Positions 22,032 to 32,780 of a DNA stretch of 64,000 nt are shown piece after piece; position 1 is the stretch's first letter; each line of letters starts with the position of its first letter. The DNA lies in the NCBI GenBank assembly GCA_963678675.1, contig OY783191.1, forward strand, positions 11,472,115 through 11,536,114. The letters are read 5' to 3'. The notes beneath the pieces are model-generated. The model was not told the origin of the DNA. It made no database searches and was given only the letters and a program-made list of their open reading frames with translations. The DNA is from Xiphydria camelus (taxonomy: Eukaryota; Arthropoda; Insecta; Hymenoptera; Xiphydriidae). The position numbers and the translations under genes are program-made.

Positions 22032-24261
22032 ATGTCTTCAAAAATGGAGTCTAACGCGAACGTCACTTTGTCACCTGGTGTAATTAAAACTGTTAGTAAA
22101 TCAAGAAAACGAAAAATAAATGTATCGGAGTGGAAGTGCATTAAACGCAAAGCCCTTAGAGATGCGGGAAATGAATATATTTCCAAAAGAAACAAGGTTA
22201 TTCCTGCAAAACAGCCTCCAACATTGGTAAGCGGAATAACGATCTATGTTGATATTATTTTTATTTTCACGATTTGGAAATCATATACATAAGCACAACA
22301 GTGATTATATTTCGTATTTTGAATTGAACAGCCCTATGGTGCATATCACGTGCGAATTTTGAAATTCGAAATTTCTAACCACAAAGTTCATTTGCGTACG
22401 TTTATATTTTCATTTTTGTTGTTAGTTTATTTCGAGTGAAGATTGTTTTTTCTAATGCAGAATAGTGTTTAAAAGGAAAGAAAAATTCATATAAAATAAC
22501 AAGTATTTAGTTCTAAAATCCGCCGCCACATGCATGAATTTGACATATTATAAAACCACTAGTGGTGCTAAATTCAAAGTAAATATAGGTGTAAAATAGA
22601 ATAGATTTTTTGCCCCATTATTTTACACTACACATTTTTTATTTCAGGATCGTATATGTCTTCCTCCTGCATGCTCAAAAGTTGGATGTGCTCACTTGAA
22701 TCTTCAAAGAAAAATGAAATTGTTCAATGATTTTCATAAAATACATTATGACGATCAATCTCTTTATCTTCTAAGATGTATATCGTTAAAGGAGCCTGCA
22801 CGCAGAAGAAGTGGAAAGAATGACGGCAATTCCAAGAAACTTGCTTCGTTTATCTATAACATAAACGATAAACAGGTGTGTAAGAAAATATTGCTTGACA
22901 CTTTCTCAATTACATTCCGCCGCATTCAAACACTGCAATCTAAACTTAAGGATGGCATTTCCATTCCTAAAGACCAAAGGGGCAGACATAAAAACCGACC
23001 TCATGCTCTTAAGGACAACGAAAAAGATTTGATAAGGCAACATATAAACAGTTTCCCAAAACAACCAAGTCATTATTCAAGGACAAGAACTGAAAAAGAA
23101 TGCCTTAGTCCTGATTTAAATTTATGCAAAATGTATCGTCACTTTAAAGAACAATATCCAAACCTGTCAATTAGTCGTGCCACCTATCAACAAATTTTTC
23201 ATAACGATTTCAAGCTCCGATTTGGAGTTCCAAGGTCAGACACATGTAGGTATTGTGATTTGACTTACATGAAATTGGTTAGTGCAAATACAGAAGAAGA
23301 ACGTAAAAAGATTTCCGCAGAAAGAGAACTGCACCATCGTAAGGCTGAAGCAGGGTATACATTTTTAGAAGATGATAAGAAAACTGCCATAAATAATAAG
23401 AATGTTGTTGTTATATGTGTTGACCTCCAGCAAGTATTGTTTTGTCCAACACTCACGCATTCATCAATGTTTTACCAACGACAACTTTCATGTTATAATT
23501 TTAATATTCACGATCTTGGAACTAATAGGGCTACTATGCACCTATGGGATGAAACCATCGCAAAACGAGGATCTGCAGAAGTAGCCTCATGTATTTTGAA
23601 ATACGTTGTGGATAACTTTAAAAAATTGCAGAAAGGTGAAAAACGCACGCTTATTGTTTGGTCCGATAGGTGTGTGGGTCAAAATAACAACTGGAGGATC
23701 GTGGCTCTATATTTTTATATTATTCAGTTAGGTTATTTCACGGAAGTGCATCAAAAGTTTTTGTGTTCCGGATATAGTTTTCTACCCTGCGACCGAGACT
23801 TCTCACAAATTGAGAGAGTAAAGAAAACTGCAAAAGTTATGATACCCTTAGAATGGAAAGACGTAATAGCAGAGGCTTGTATAAATTCACCATTTTCAAT
23901 CGTTCTTATGCAACGAGCAGACTTTAAAGATCTAGGTGGATTGGAAAAAATGATGAATAAGACCATCACCAAAATTACTGAGGTAATGTGGATAAAGCTG
24001 TCTTGTGATGATCCTATGGTGGCAAACTTCCGAAAGTCCCATAACATAATGCGCCCATGGAAACAGTTTCAGATTATAAAGAGAAAGCGTGGCAATCAGT
24101 TACATAAAATTAATGTTCCTGGTGCATCAGCTTTATCACTTTTGTACGATGCACCTTTAAAAATAAGTAAAGAGAAAAAGGATAATCTAATGGACATGAC
24201 TCAGTACTTAGACGATAAGTACAAATACTTTTATAACAATATAGCTTGTGAGGATATTTAA
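22032..24261 (+). CDS. DUF7869-like DDE transposase, two exons, apparently intact
   Basis: Exon 1 (22032-22226, 65 codons, basic) starts at an ATG lying inside a copy of the 17-bp terminal repeat. The intron 22227-22647 has GTAAGC...TTTCAG ends. Exon 2 (22648-24261) reads open to TAA, giving about 602 residues. After a Cys-bearing segment (CLPPACSKVGC) come a basic DNA-binding-like region, a C-x2-C knuckle (DTCRYCDL), and three RNase H-fold motifs: VICVDLQQVLFCPTL (Asp), VWSDRCVGQNNN (Asp) and GYSFLPCDRDFSQIE (Asp/Glu), with RGSAEVASC between. I recognise this set from many arthropod proteins annotated with DUF7869; the superfamily (possibly Sola- or Dada-like) I cannot settle. With no stop or frameshift over 2.2 kb in a badly decayed window, recent activity is likely. 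Confidence 0.72.
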
Positions 24262-24525
24262 GTCATTCCTTAACAAAAGTTAAATGTCCAAATAAATAAG
24301 TTCAACAAAGCGTTTGTGTCTTATTTTTCTTGCGCCCTGATCATAATACGAATTATATATTTTGTATAACATTTTACCGTAATATAAATACCAAAAGGTT
24401 ACTACATTATATTACTAATATGACATGTATTCTCTGAATTTAATGTTCTTAAATGGTGCTTAATGATCAATGAATAGTAGTGCTATAGGAGAACAAAGAT
24501 TTATGTCACGTTACAATGGAACAAT
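24262..24525. other. 3' region of the DUF7869-type transposon
   Basis: AT-rich sequence after the stop codon. No ORF or repeat. The AATAAA-like string AAATAAATAAG near 24290-24302 could serve as a polyadenylation signal. Confidence 0.35.
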
Positions 24526-24777
24526 CCCAGATAGCAAAATGCAGTCCCAATGCGCGCACCTGTGACTGCACGCGTGCGACGCATTTGGCCTTGCATATGC
24601 GTCGCATTTGAGGCGCACGAGTGCTACTTGACGCATGCGCGAACGGCGCGCATGCGTAGAAATTTCGCGGGAAATTCAACAGCGTTAGAAAATTAATATG
24701 GATTCTACGTAAATGTTTACAATAAATGACACAATTTTTATGAGTAAATCCGTTATTCATTTATTATTATAATATAA

Positions 24778-25100
24778 TACATAGTTATACATGACAAATA
24801 GTTATACATGACAATACATTTTGAGAAGTACATTTTGAGAGTTACGTTGTTATCAGTCTGTTAAGTAAGAGCGCGTACGGCGTTATTCATAAAAAACTTA
24901 TTCGACAATGTTTTTTCCACATACATACGTTTGACATGTTCCAAGGCAATGCGCTATTATATTAATAATGAGTCCAATCACCACCGTCGATAATCGCTTG
25001 GGATCTCCGAGGCATACTATTCATCAAATTTTCGATGGTGGTGATTGGACTCATTATCAACTGTAATTTCGCAATGCGTTGGAATATGTAAAACGTATGT
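24778..25100 (-). mobile_element. Tc1-derived palindrome A
   Basis: AAGAGCGCGTACGGCGTTATTC leads into a palindromic core around 24965-25060 (CCACCGTCGATAATCGCTTG and its mirror). The minus strand encodes LMNSMPRRSQAIIDGGDWTHY-like residues, the conserved C-terminus of Tc1 transposases. The right arm is broken by the insertion at 25101. The left 230 bp are repeated at 25555-25790. Confidence 0.65.
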
Positions 25101-25512
25101 ATATGTGATGGGCCCTGTGAAATTATACCAGATGTCGGAAAAGTAAATTTTGCACTAGAGCCCAAAACGCTCTTACTCCACGTAGAGGCGTTGTCCGCAC
25201 TTGAAACTTGCAGGATATCTAGGTACATATACGTTGAACATCATGCCAAAATTTCAACCCGATTGAAGCAATAGAAGCCGAGATATTAATTTTGTTGTGT
25301 ATTGTTCACTTCGTAATCTTTAACTGCGTTTTTCTCGAAACTACAATTTTCTGTACTTGAACTTTACAAATTCGTAACTCCGGCTGTAATAACGCTAGAG
25401 CTTCGATTTTTGTTTTGTTTTGAAGATCAGAATCTCCTCTATCGTAATCTGCCATTTTCCCGAAAAAAAATTTTCCGACATCTGGTATGATTTCACAGGG
25501 CCCATCACATAT
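25101..25512. mobile_element. MITE with ATATGTGATGGGCCC ends
   Basis: TIR of about 45 bp: ATATGTGATGGGCCCTGTG at 25101 and its mirror ending 25512, including CCAGATGTCGGAAAA on both sides. The 412-bp interior has no coding signal. It interrupts Tc1-derived palindrome A. Confidence 0.75.
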
Positions 25513-25554
25513 GGAAAAAACATTGTTGTGTGAAATTATACATAAGTAATATTA

Positions 25555-25985
25555 ATATATATACATAGTTATACATGACAAATAGTTATACGTGACATAG
25601 TTATACATGACAATACATTTTGAGAAGTACATTTTGAGAGTTACGTTATTATCAGTCTGTTAAGTAAGAGCGCGTACGGCGTTATTCATAAAAAACTTAT
25701 TCGACAGTGTTTCTTCCACATACATACGTTTGACATGTTCCAAGACAATACGCAATAATATTAATAATGAGTCCAATCACCACCGTCGATAATCGCTTGG
25801 GATCTCCGAGGCATACTATCCACCAAATTTTCGATGGTGGTGATTGTACTCATTATCAACTGTAATTGCGCAGTGCGTTGGAATATGTCAAACGTATGTA
25901 TGTAGAAAAAACATTGTTGAATACATTTTTTATGAATAACGCCGTATACGTTCTTACTTAACAGACCTATCTTATAAGATACACT
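25555..25985 (-). mobile_element. Tc1-derived palindrome B
   Basis: This repeats palindrome A, including the CATACATACGTTTGACATG arm, with the same MPRR-type residues on the minus strand. The two arms (to about 25795 and from about 25845) mirror each other and end in AAGAACGTATACGGCG. Confidence 0.65.
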
Positions 25986-26035
25986 GTCAAATTAAGGGTT
26001 ATTCTTAAGATGATACTTCTGTTGCCTGTAGTTTA

Positions 26036-26164
26036 AATTTAACTGAATTTTTATTCGGTAATAATCAGGCCTTTTAAATATCCACAAGAATAACTACGTG
26101 TAGTTATTCTTGTGGATATTTAAAAGGCCTGATTATTACCGAATAAAAGTTCAGTTAAAATTAA
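26036..26164. repeat. Near-perfect hairpin of about 125 bp
   Basis: GGTAATAATCAGGCCTTTTA on the left is mirrored on the right around the centre CTACGTGTAG at about 26099. Only one or two mismatches are visible. The flanks at 26165-26460 are AT-rich without features. Confidence 0.8.
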
Positions 26165-26464
26165 TACATATACATAGTTATACATAAGCAATATTAATAC
26201 ATAGATAATTCATACATACAATACGATAAATACATACAATAGATTTGCAAAGAAGGCACTACTTAAAAATTTTGATAATTTTACAATTCTTTCGAAATAA
26301 GAACAGTTTTCGAATTATCAATAATTACTTAATGTTACGGAAACCGATTTCTGACTATTTATCGAAACGCAGCAGCAAATACTATAGGAATTTCTGCTCA
26401 GATTTTGTGAAAAATGGTAAATTGTCAAATAGCGCTCACATAGCGATTATTAACCCTTAATTTG

Positions 26465-26776
26465 ACAGTGTTCTCAGTCTGTTAAGTAAGAGCGTGTACG
26501 GCGTTATTCATAAAAAAATCATTCAACGATGTTTTTTCCACATACATACGTTTGACACGTTCCAAGGCAATACGCAATGATTTTAATGAGTCCAATCACT
26601 ACCATCGATAATTGCTTGGCATCTCCGAGGCATAATATCCATCAAATTTTCGATGGTGGTGATTGGGCTCATTATCAACTGTAATTGTACAATGCATTGG
26701 AATATGTCAAACGTATGTATGTAGAAAAAACATTGTTGAATACATTTTTTATGAATAACGCCGTACACGCTCTTAC
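26465..26776 (-). mobile_element. Tc1-derived palindrome C
   Basis: Third copy of the Tc1-type palindrome, with arms ending GCGTGTACGGCGTTATTC and its mirror and NLMDIMPRRCQAIIDGSDWTH on the minus strand, then a stop. It lies right against a TTAA element. Confidence 0.65.
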
Positions 26777-26780
26777 TTAA

Positions 26781-27172
26781 CCCTTATTTGCCACACTTCT
26801 ATAGAATCACGTACTTGCCACACTGGGGTTGATTTACACCCCAGCGAGAAAAATTGTTATAACAAACAAATTATTGCATATTTGGACTTGAAAATTTTAT
26901 CAGCTCTTCTTAAGAGCGTGCTTTAAAAGGCAGTGGAACTTGTATAGCCAGAACTTAAAATTAAGTATGCGAAAAAAATCAAATATTAAAGTTACACGGT
27001 CTTTTAAAGTACGCTCTTAAGATGAGCTGGTAAAATTTTCAAGTACAAATATGCTATAATTTATTTATTATAATAATTCTTCTCGCTGAGGTGTAAATCA
27101 ACCCCAGTGTGGCACACACAAGTACGAATTTTACCATGGGGTGGTTTCGAACCCCAGTGTGGCAAGTAAGGG
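26781..27172. mobile_element. piggyBac-type MITE (TTAA, CCCTT ends)
   Basis: TTAA at 26777-26780 and 27173-27176 flanks CCCTTATTTGCCACAC and its mirror GTGTGGCAAGTAAGGG. The inner repeat (CTGGGGTTGATTTACACC and a matching inverted block near 27090) continues the arms. No coding sequence. Confidence 0.85.
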
Positions 27173-27349
27173 TTAACAGACCTATCTTATGAGATACACT
27201 GTCAAATTAAGGGTTAAACAATTGAAGGATTCCTTTCAAAAACAACACTTGCCAAAAACGACAATCCCTGTAGTATTGGTAATAATGCCTACTCTTTCGT
27301 TGTATCTAGCCGTGTTGTGGTGCCTACTCTTTCATTATAATATAATGAC

Positions 27350-27547
27350 ATGAAAGAAATTTTAAGGGCGACAAAACAGAGGCACAAAAATTTTGGAAGA
27401 AGAAATTCCGACAAGAAACGGAATAAGGCTTTGCCGGGATTGGAAACGGAGGACGAAACCGCTGCAAAAATTGAGGAACTAAAAGAAACACTTGGCATCA
27501 CCGAAGAAAATGTCGATGAACTTTCGGACGTTCGGAGCGATGGTTAA
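27350..27547 (+). CDS. Unrecognised charged reading frame
   Basis: 65 codons, strongly charged, with a helical C-terminal part (DETAAKIEELKETLG, then TEENVDELSD). The composition is protein-like, but there is no motif, partner or splice context. It could be a leftover exon of a captured gene; I do not recognise it. Confidence 0.25.
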   Translation: MKEILRATKQRHKNFGRRNSDKKRNKALPGLETEDETAAKIEELKETLGITEENVDELSDVRSDG

Positions 27548-27562
27548 ATATTGTGTACTTAA

Positions 27563-27647
27563 CCCTTACGTGCACGCTTAAATTTTGTTTCCCGTCAGTA
27601 CACGCTAGCGGTGCGGTAAGGAGTGCCGCTTAGCGTGCACATAAGGG
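27563..27647. mobile_element. 85-bp piggyBac-type MITE (TTAA)
   Basis: CCCTTACGTGCACGCTTA and its mirror GCGTGCACATAAGGG are flanked by TTAA at 27559-27562 and 27648-27651. Unusually short for an element with exact ends. Confidence 0.8.
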
Positions 27648-27658
27648 TTAATATTACA

Positions 27659-27741
27659 TATCGTCGGCTTACTTGTTAAACCTTCCAAGTCCGATTTTCG
27701 GACATAAGACTTAGTAGGTTTTACAAGTAAGCTGACGATAT
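27659..27741. repeat. 83-bp hairpin
   Basis: TATCGTCGGCTTACTTGT on the left mirrors ACAAGTAAGCTGACGATA on the right around a CCGATTTTCGG centre. It could be a tiny MITE; no TSD was resolved. Confidence 0.65.
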
Positions 27742-27789
27742 TAAAACGCGTGTACGGCGTTATTCATAAAAAATGTAAAATGAACATCC

Positions 27790-29010
27790 TCTCGAGATTG
27801 ACGACTCTGCTATGGGAGAGATTCTGCAGGATGGCTACTTCGTTCTTGAGCTGGGCCTCTTGCTTGGTGGGAAAACATAGCTTGTCGATCACCTTTATCG
27901 CCACCGCGCGGCCGGTCTTGCGATGAACTCCGCCGTAGATGATACCAAATTAACCCGAGCCAAGAACTTCATCTGGGAAGATTTGATAGAGGTGCGACAT
28001 GTCGGTTACGCGTTCCTCTGGCTCAGTTGTCGACTGCTCTTGCCGACCTGCGAAAACGACGCGTGTTTTTCAATATAGCATCGGTACGCGTTCGCGCGCA
28101 CACTCGCGAGCTCTGAACGTACTTGCCGATTTGGAGGTGATGGGCATCAATGCCTGCCTGATACTCGTTTTCCAGGTCCTCGCCAAGTGAGCGCTAACGC
28201 CACTTTCAGGCGGTGGAAGCTAACCACTCGCACCTGCGTAGAGGGGATCTTCGCCGACGTAGTAATCGACGTTGGCCGTTCTCAACTCGAAACCATGCAT
28301 CGTGCCTGGAAGGAGAGAACGCGTGCATTGTACATCGACTAAACGCGCGCAGACAATTTCTAACGATATAGATATGTACTCACGAGAATGTTGTTGAATC
28401 TCTTTGAAGTACTTGGAACTGCTGTCGCTTTGGAACAGAGTTATGGCCTTTGTGTCCAATCACCAGTAGTGTCTCTTCCTCTGAAAACACGAGTCTTAAT
28501 GACGGAGGAAGCGAAACCGAATCAGCGCCACGTCGTCGACCTACCATTGGATCGCGATTCATCGAATGCACCATCCATCCTTCCTTCAGGATCTTGGAGC
28601 CGCGTCGTTTTGTGTGCTTGACGCTTTGAACTATTCGCTTCTGCAACTGCGTTATCGCGTATGAGGTACCAAGTGTGACGGAGGGTGTGATGGAGAAGAA
28701 AAAAAGAAAGTATTGCAAGTGTCGAGATACGACATTGATTGAATAATTACCTCGATGGTCTGGACCTTTGAAATGCGTCGGAAGATGCGTCGTCGTGGCA
28801 TGGAAAGAGGTCCTACGGAAATATCAAACGCGTAAAATGATTCGTAGTGCACTTTCCTCGTGTTTCCTTGTGTTTATGCGATGAGAGGGGGGAGGATGAC
28901 AGGTTGGCTTATTGAATTAGTTAAGTTAGGTTAATTACTTGATTAGTGTGGTATTTGAATCAGCCCATCCGCGCACAGTACCTGTAACTGGAAATATTAC
29001 GCCAACGTTG
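27790..29010 (-). pseudogene. Protein kinase D pseudogene, copy A
   Basis: On the minus strand: a linker plus PH-domain start (RIVQSVKHTKRRGSKILKEG at about 28640-28570), the PH continuation (DTKAITLFQSDSSSKYFKE, about 28460-28405), a further PH piece (HGFELRTANVDYYVGEDP, about 28300-28225), and the first kinase-domain segment (about 27985-27800) with [19 protein letters not shown] codons. The Gln of the glycine loop GSGQF is a TAA stop. Pieces are separated by intron-like DNA with GT/AG ends, so this came from genomic DNA, not a processed transcript. Protein kinase D is a DAG-activated Ser/Thr kinase with C1, PH and kinase domains; C1 and most of the kinase are absent here. The copy at 60.7-62.0 kb shares the stop. 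Confidence 0.75.
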
Positions 29011-29425
29011 GAGAAACAGTAGATCATGCGGCGAGAGAGCCCTCGGTTAATCCGGAGCCTCGGTTAACCGAGAGTCTACTGCACAGTCGCGGGCGCGACT
29101 TGGCGACGGCGTCATGCCGGCCGCCGTTCGCACGCGTCGCAACTTGTTGCACGCCGTTGTCACTTCGTATACGAACACGTTCCCTGCGTATCAAAATGAT
29201 TGAATTAACCCCCGTACTAAAATCTTGAAATTTACGTAAAACTATGTTGGCATGCCGTGTAAATCCACGCTTTGCTATCGGGGTTGGTGCTACTTGGTTA
29301 CAAAAAGCACTCAAGTCTCATCGCGTGCGCTCAAAACTCACGCGTGACTTCATTTTGACTGCGTAGTAGAGCGCACGCGTGAGACCGCACGTCGTGCGTC
29401 CTACGTGCGACGCACGATTGCTATC
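29011..29425. repeat. Segment shared with 59.9-60.3 kb, then a CpG-rich terminus
   Basis: From about 29165 to 29290 the sequence (CCCCCGTACTAAAATCTTG, CCGTGTAAATCCACGCTTTG) is the inverse of two pieces at 59933-59963 and 60240-60322. The rest (29300-29429) is the GCG-rich end of the enclosing block. Open frames here are chance. Confidence 0.65.
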
Positions 29426-29686
29426 TGGGATGATTCATGTTGTACTACATAAATCGTTATTCCACTGAGAAAAAAAGATGGCATACATTTTTTCTTCTTT
29501 AAAGTAAAGGAAGGGATTAAATTTAGACTTCACCCAATATTTGCATTTACAGGAATGTGTCTATGCGCGTTTTGACATAAAAGTATGAAAAATGAACTTC
29601 TAAATTGTTTTCCTTGGTTTCTGTAAAATTTTCGAAATGCAACATAGATCGTTGTTCCGGTGCACGCTTCAATTGTAACTGTAAGG

Positions 29687-30261
29687 AATAAACACTAACT
29701 GTTATATTAATTAAATTATAATTTGAATTAAAGATTATTAGTCGATACTTGAATGTGATACAATATACAGACCGTCCCAGAAAATATACGCCAGCGTACC
29801 TGGGTTGCATATTGGTAGGCGCTATCGGATCCAAGATGGTTCCCTAAAATTCAGTGACAATACCGATAGCCCGGACACGAACCAAATAGCAGGGACACGA
29901 ACCAAATGGACGTTTCAGTCCTAAAAACATCGATTATCTCAATAGTGGTGAATGTGACAGACGCTCTGATAGATAGTTTGATAATCGTTTGCATTTTTTT
30001 TCGAATAATCGAGATAGTGAATGGAAGCAGTGATATTTTTCTGTGGTTGCTTGTGCATACAGAGCAGGAAAAGAGACGGCAGTACCTCAGAAGAATTGCC
30101 ATCAGATAAGTTATTATACTTTCTATCTAACTGCTTTAACCTCACTTTGATTGCGTATGAAGGACAAATATCTTTGTGTTAATTCTATTTTCGTTTTCAG
30201 CGTCATGCGAGCACGGGACGAATCGACGGATGAACTAATAAATTTAATGTTTCGTCCCTCC
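29687..30261. other. Unassigned AT-rich stretch
   Basis: An open frame at 29906-30109 with a LWLLVHTEQEKRRQYL-like end faintly recalls the acidic/basic start of HARBI1-type proteins but is too short to call. Nothing else is recognised. Confidence 0.3.
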
Positions 30262-30476
30262 CTACTGAAAAAGTGCACGTGTAAAAGCACATGTAAAAGC
30301 AAATGTAAAAGCACATGTAAAAGCACATGTAAAAACACACGTAAAAACACATGTAAAAGCACGTGTAAAATCGTATGTAAAAATCGAAATCTTTCACATG
30401 TGCTTTTACACGTGATTTTACACGTGATTTTACATGTGCTTTTACACGTGATTTTACATGTGATTTTACACGTATT
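30262..30476. repeat. 12-bp minisatellite in inverted halves
   Basis: About nine units of ACATGTAAAAGC and variants (30270-30380) face about seven units of the complement (30397-30476), around a short ATCGAAATCTTTC centre. The open frames are Cys/Lys/Ser- or Phe/Cys-rich translations of the repeat and are not genes. Confidence 0.85.
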
Positions 30477-31841
30477 CTAATACTCTATATTGTAAACACT
30501 TTACTGTGTTTTAAATATTATTTAAATAATAATTTTAATACCACACATATTGTGATTTATACATGTCAAAGATTACCTAATTTAACATCCCCGTCTGTTA
30601 CAATTTATTGAGAACGAATAAAAGGAATATATTTCCATCATTTTTTAATCGATTGAAATATGATTTTAATCATTTTAAATTGCATCTTTTAACGTTTTAA
30701 TCGTATCCAATAAATTCTAATCAGAGATATTTAACAGGGATACGAAATGATATGAAAACATTTCTTATTGAACATGGTCATCTTATTTTATTACAATTTT
30801 ATTTACAAACATTGTACTTAATGGGAATAATAATCATTCAATACATCATATCTTATTAAATAGTTATATATATATTTGTATTTCTATTTATTCACCATTC
30901 TGACTTTAGTACAGTTTACAAAACATAGATGTCTTTACAAGTTATATCGCCCTCGCTGTGCTCTCCCTACTGCAGGTTGTCTATATCTACTTGCTTTCGC
31001 TGCCGCCTCTTCTTTGATCACTTCTCTCGCTAATCTTTCAAATTCCCTACTATAGTCGCATCCTTCTGTTACGACATCCCCCTCTCTTTAACAGTTCTGT
31101 CATTGCGCTTCTAACATCGCTCGTTTTGCTTATGTTATATATACATATATAAATTGAACAAAGCAATTCTGAACGTTATTACTATTTTCATAACTTTCAT
31201 ACAATAAACAAATCCATTCCTTCTTATTCCATGAAAAACAACTTATTAACTATTATCTTACTCAATATTACAGTCAATTATCACAATAGAATTTCTGGCA
31301 GCTTTTCTTTTTTTTATAATTTATTCATTATCCACATAATAGTGGTTCAAGGAAATAGAAGGAATGTTTAAATTTGAAAGGAGAGATTGATACGATTTGA
31401 ATTTAATGGAACTAGTGTGAGGAAGGAGACGGTCAGACGTAGGAAACGTAATTGATCTTAGAACAGCACGAATTAATAAAACGAAAATGGACTGTATTTT
31501 TAAATTGACAAAATGATATTATACACACACACTAAGAAAAATCGGGTAAATGCTGCGAAGGGTTGCTGTGATACTTGAGAGACAAGCGGATAGAGATTTC
31601 AACTGAACCATGGTAAAGCAAGGAAGTGACTGATCGTGTCGAGGGCAGAAAGGTCTGTTCCTCTCCTTGAACTTGAGGGAGGAAAAAGGAAAGTACAGCG
31701 AAAGAGAGAGTGGACGCGCTCGATCCAGGAATTTTTCGTAACGCTGAGGGGCTGTAGGCGACCCTCCACAGGTCACCTTGAGGTAGCAGAGTCAGAGGCT
31801 GGTTTACAGTTCTGTTTTGAAAGTTGACGTCTCCAACATTC
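30477..31841. other. AT-rich spacer with one weak coding remnant
   Basis: The minus strand at about 31120-30945 reads a charged C-terminal-looking stretch (CDYSREFERLAREVIKEEAA, later VGRAQRGRYNL and stop) after a one-base shift in a G-run near 31080. It may be the last exon of an unknown gene. The rest of the span shows nothing; ORFs at 31519-31827 lack protein-like composition. Confidence 0.3.
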
Positions 31842-32385
31842 GAGGAAACCTCGCAATAAAATAATTCGCCGACGGTTTGTCGAAGGCCGGCCGACCGGCG
31901 CCGTAGGGACGGAATGCTCGCGGTAGAACCATCGAAGTTTCACGAAACAAAATCAAATCGAATAATTCACCTAAAAATAGCAGGAAATATCGCACTTTAA
32001 TTGATACTGCTATATTTCGAATGTTGAGTCAACTTTGCAAAGGGGAGAAATGACGGATTCTTACCGCTCAGTGTAGTACCTACAGTAGATGGGCTGAGAA
32101 AATCGACTTTGTTGTCACTTTTACTTTACAAGTGTCCGATTTCAAATTTTTTTTAAATACTCAGAAAAATATGTAGAACAAATGTTATATAAAGCCAAAG
32201 TGTGCTTTTTAATTTTTAATAAAAATTTATTTTTTGTACGGCTTTTTCAAATATCTCGAAAACTATTGAGAAGTTATCGAGACATGCTGCGGAAAAAATT
32301 TAGAGATTTTCAAGACAAAACGATTGGTTTTTATCTCATTTTACTACGATGAATACCTAGTTCTCGAGATTTTGCATTTTGTATA

Positions 32386-32780
32386 CAGTATGTTCCGTGG
32401 ATAACGCAAGTATTTGAATTTCCCCCACATTTGACTTTGGTAGTGCTTGGAACTGTGCTGTAGTTAGAGTTGGCTTCAGAAGAGTGCGCTGTGTTCTTAC
32501 GAGCCGTGTTTCCGAAACCTTTGTGATTATTTCTCATCACTTCTACACATTATTTACCATTACTTACAAATTCAGTTAATTTTGAGGTTAGACGCTTCGA
32601 TCTCCCGAATTGACAGTTCCCGGGAAATCAGACGTTTTACACTTTTCGCTCTCGAAATACGGCTCGTAAGAACGCAGCGCTCTCTTCTAAAGCCAACTCT
32701 AACTACAGCACCGTTCCAAGCACTACCAAAGTCAAATGTCAGGGAAATTCAAATACTTGCGTTATCCACGGGACATACTG
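32386..32780. mobile_element. CAGTATGTCCCGTGG foldback, third copy
   Basis: 395 bp, TA at 32384-32385 and 32781-32782. The left end has CAGTATGTTCC instead of GTCCC. Same length as the copy at 13275. Confidence 0.85.

Larger units (their letters stand above)
24526..29429. mobile_element. Block bounded by CCCAGATAGCAA ends with GCGTGCGAC-rich termini
   Basis: CCCAGATAGCAA at 24526 and TTGCTATCTGGG ending 29429 are inverted, with AT on each outer side. The first and last 130-150 bp are dense in GCG/CGC motifs (GCGTGCGACGCATTT, GTGCGACGCACG). The 4.9 kb between holds Tc1 palindromes, TTAA elements and a protein kinase D pseudogene, so either one element swallowed these or two end fragments were brought together. 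Confidence 0.5.
20094..29686 (+). mobile_element. DUF7869-type DNA transposon (about 2.9 kb), split by nested elements
   Basis: The left terminus (about 20094-20132, TAATTGAAGCGTGCACCGG then AATAACGATCT) is mirrored on the right at about 29643-29686, where AGATCGTTGTTCCGG is followed by TGCACGCTTCAATTGTAAC. TA lies on the outer side of each. Removing nested blocks (20183-21934 and 24526-29429) leaves about 2.9 kb with one spliced gene. Both termini carry a repeated 17-bp motif. The span is inferred from the matched ends; the gene is certain. Confidence 0.62.

Noticed and set aside
29024..29314. 96-aa Arg-rich frame
   Set aside because: GC-rich terminal motif sequence; no homology or splice context recognised.
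30270..30380. Possible CRISPR-like array
   Set aside because: Units are contiguous 12-mers without spacers, in a eukaryotic context.
30151..30480. Cys/Lys/Ser-rich 109-aa frame that looks like a small secreted peptide
   Set aside because: It is a direct translation of a 12-bp minisatellite, and the opposite strand is open as well.
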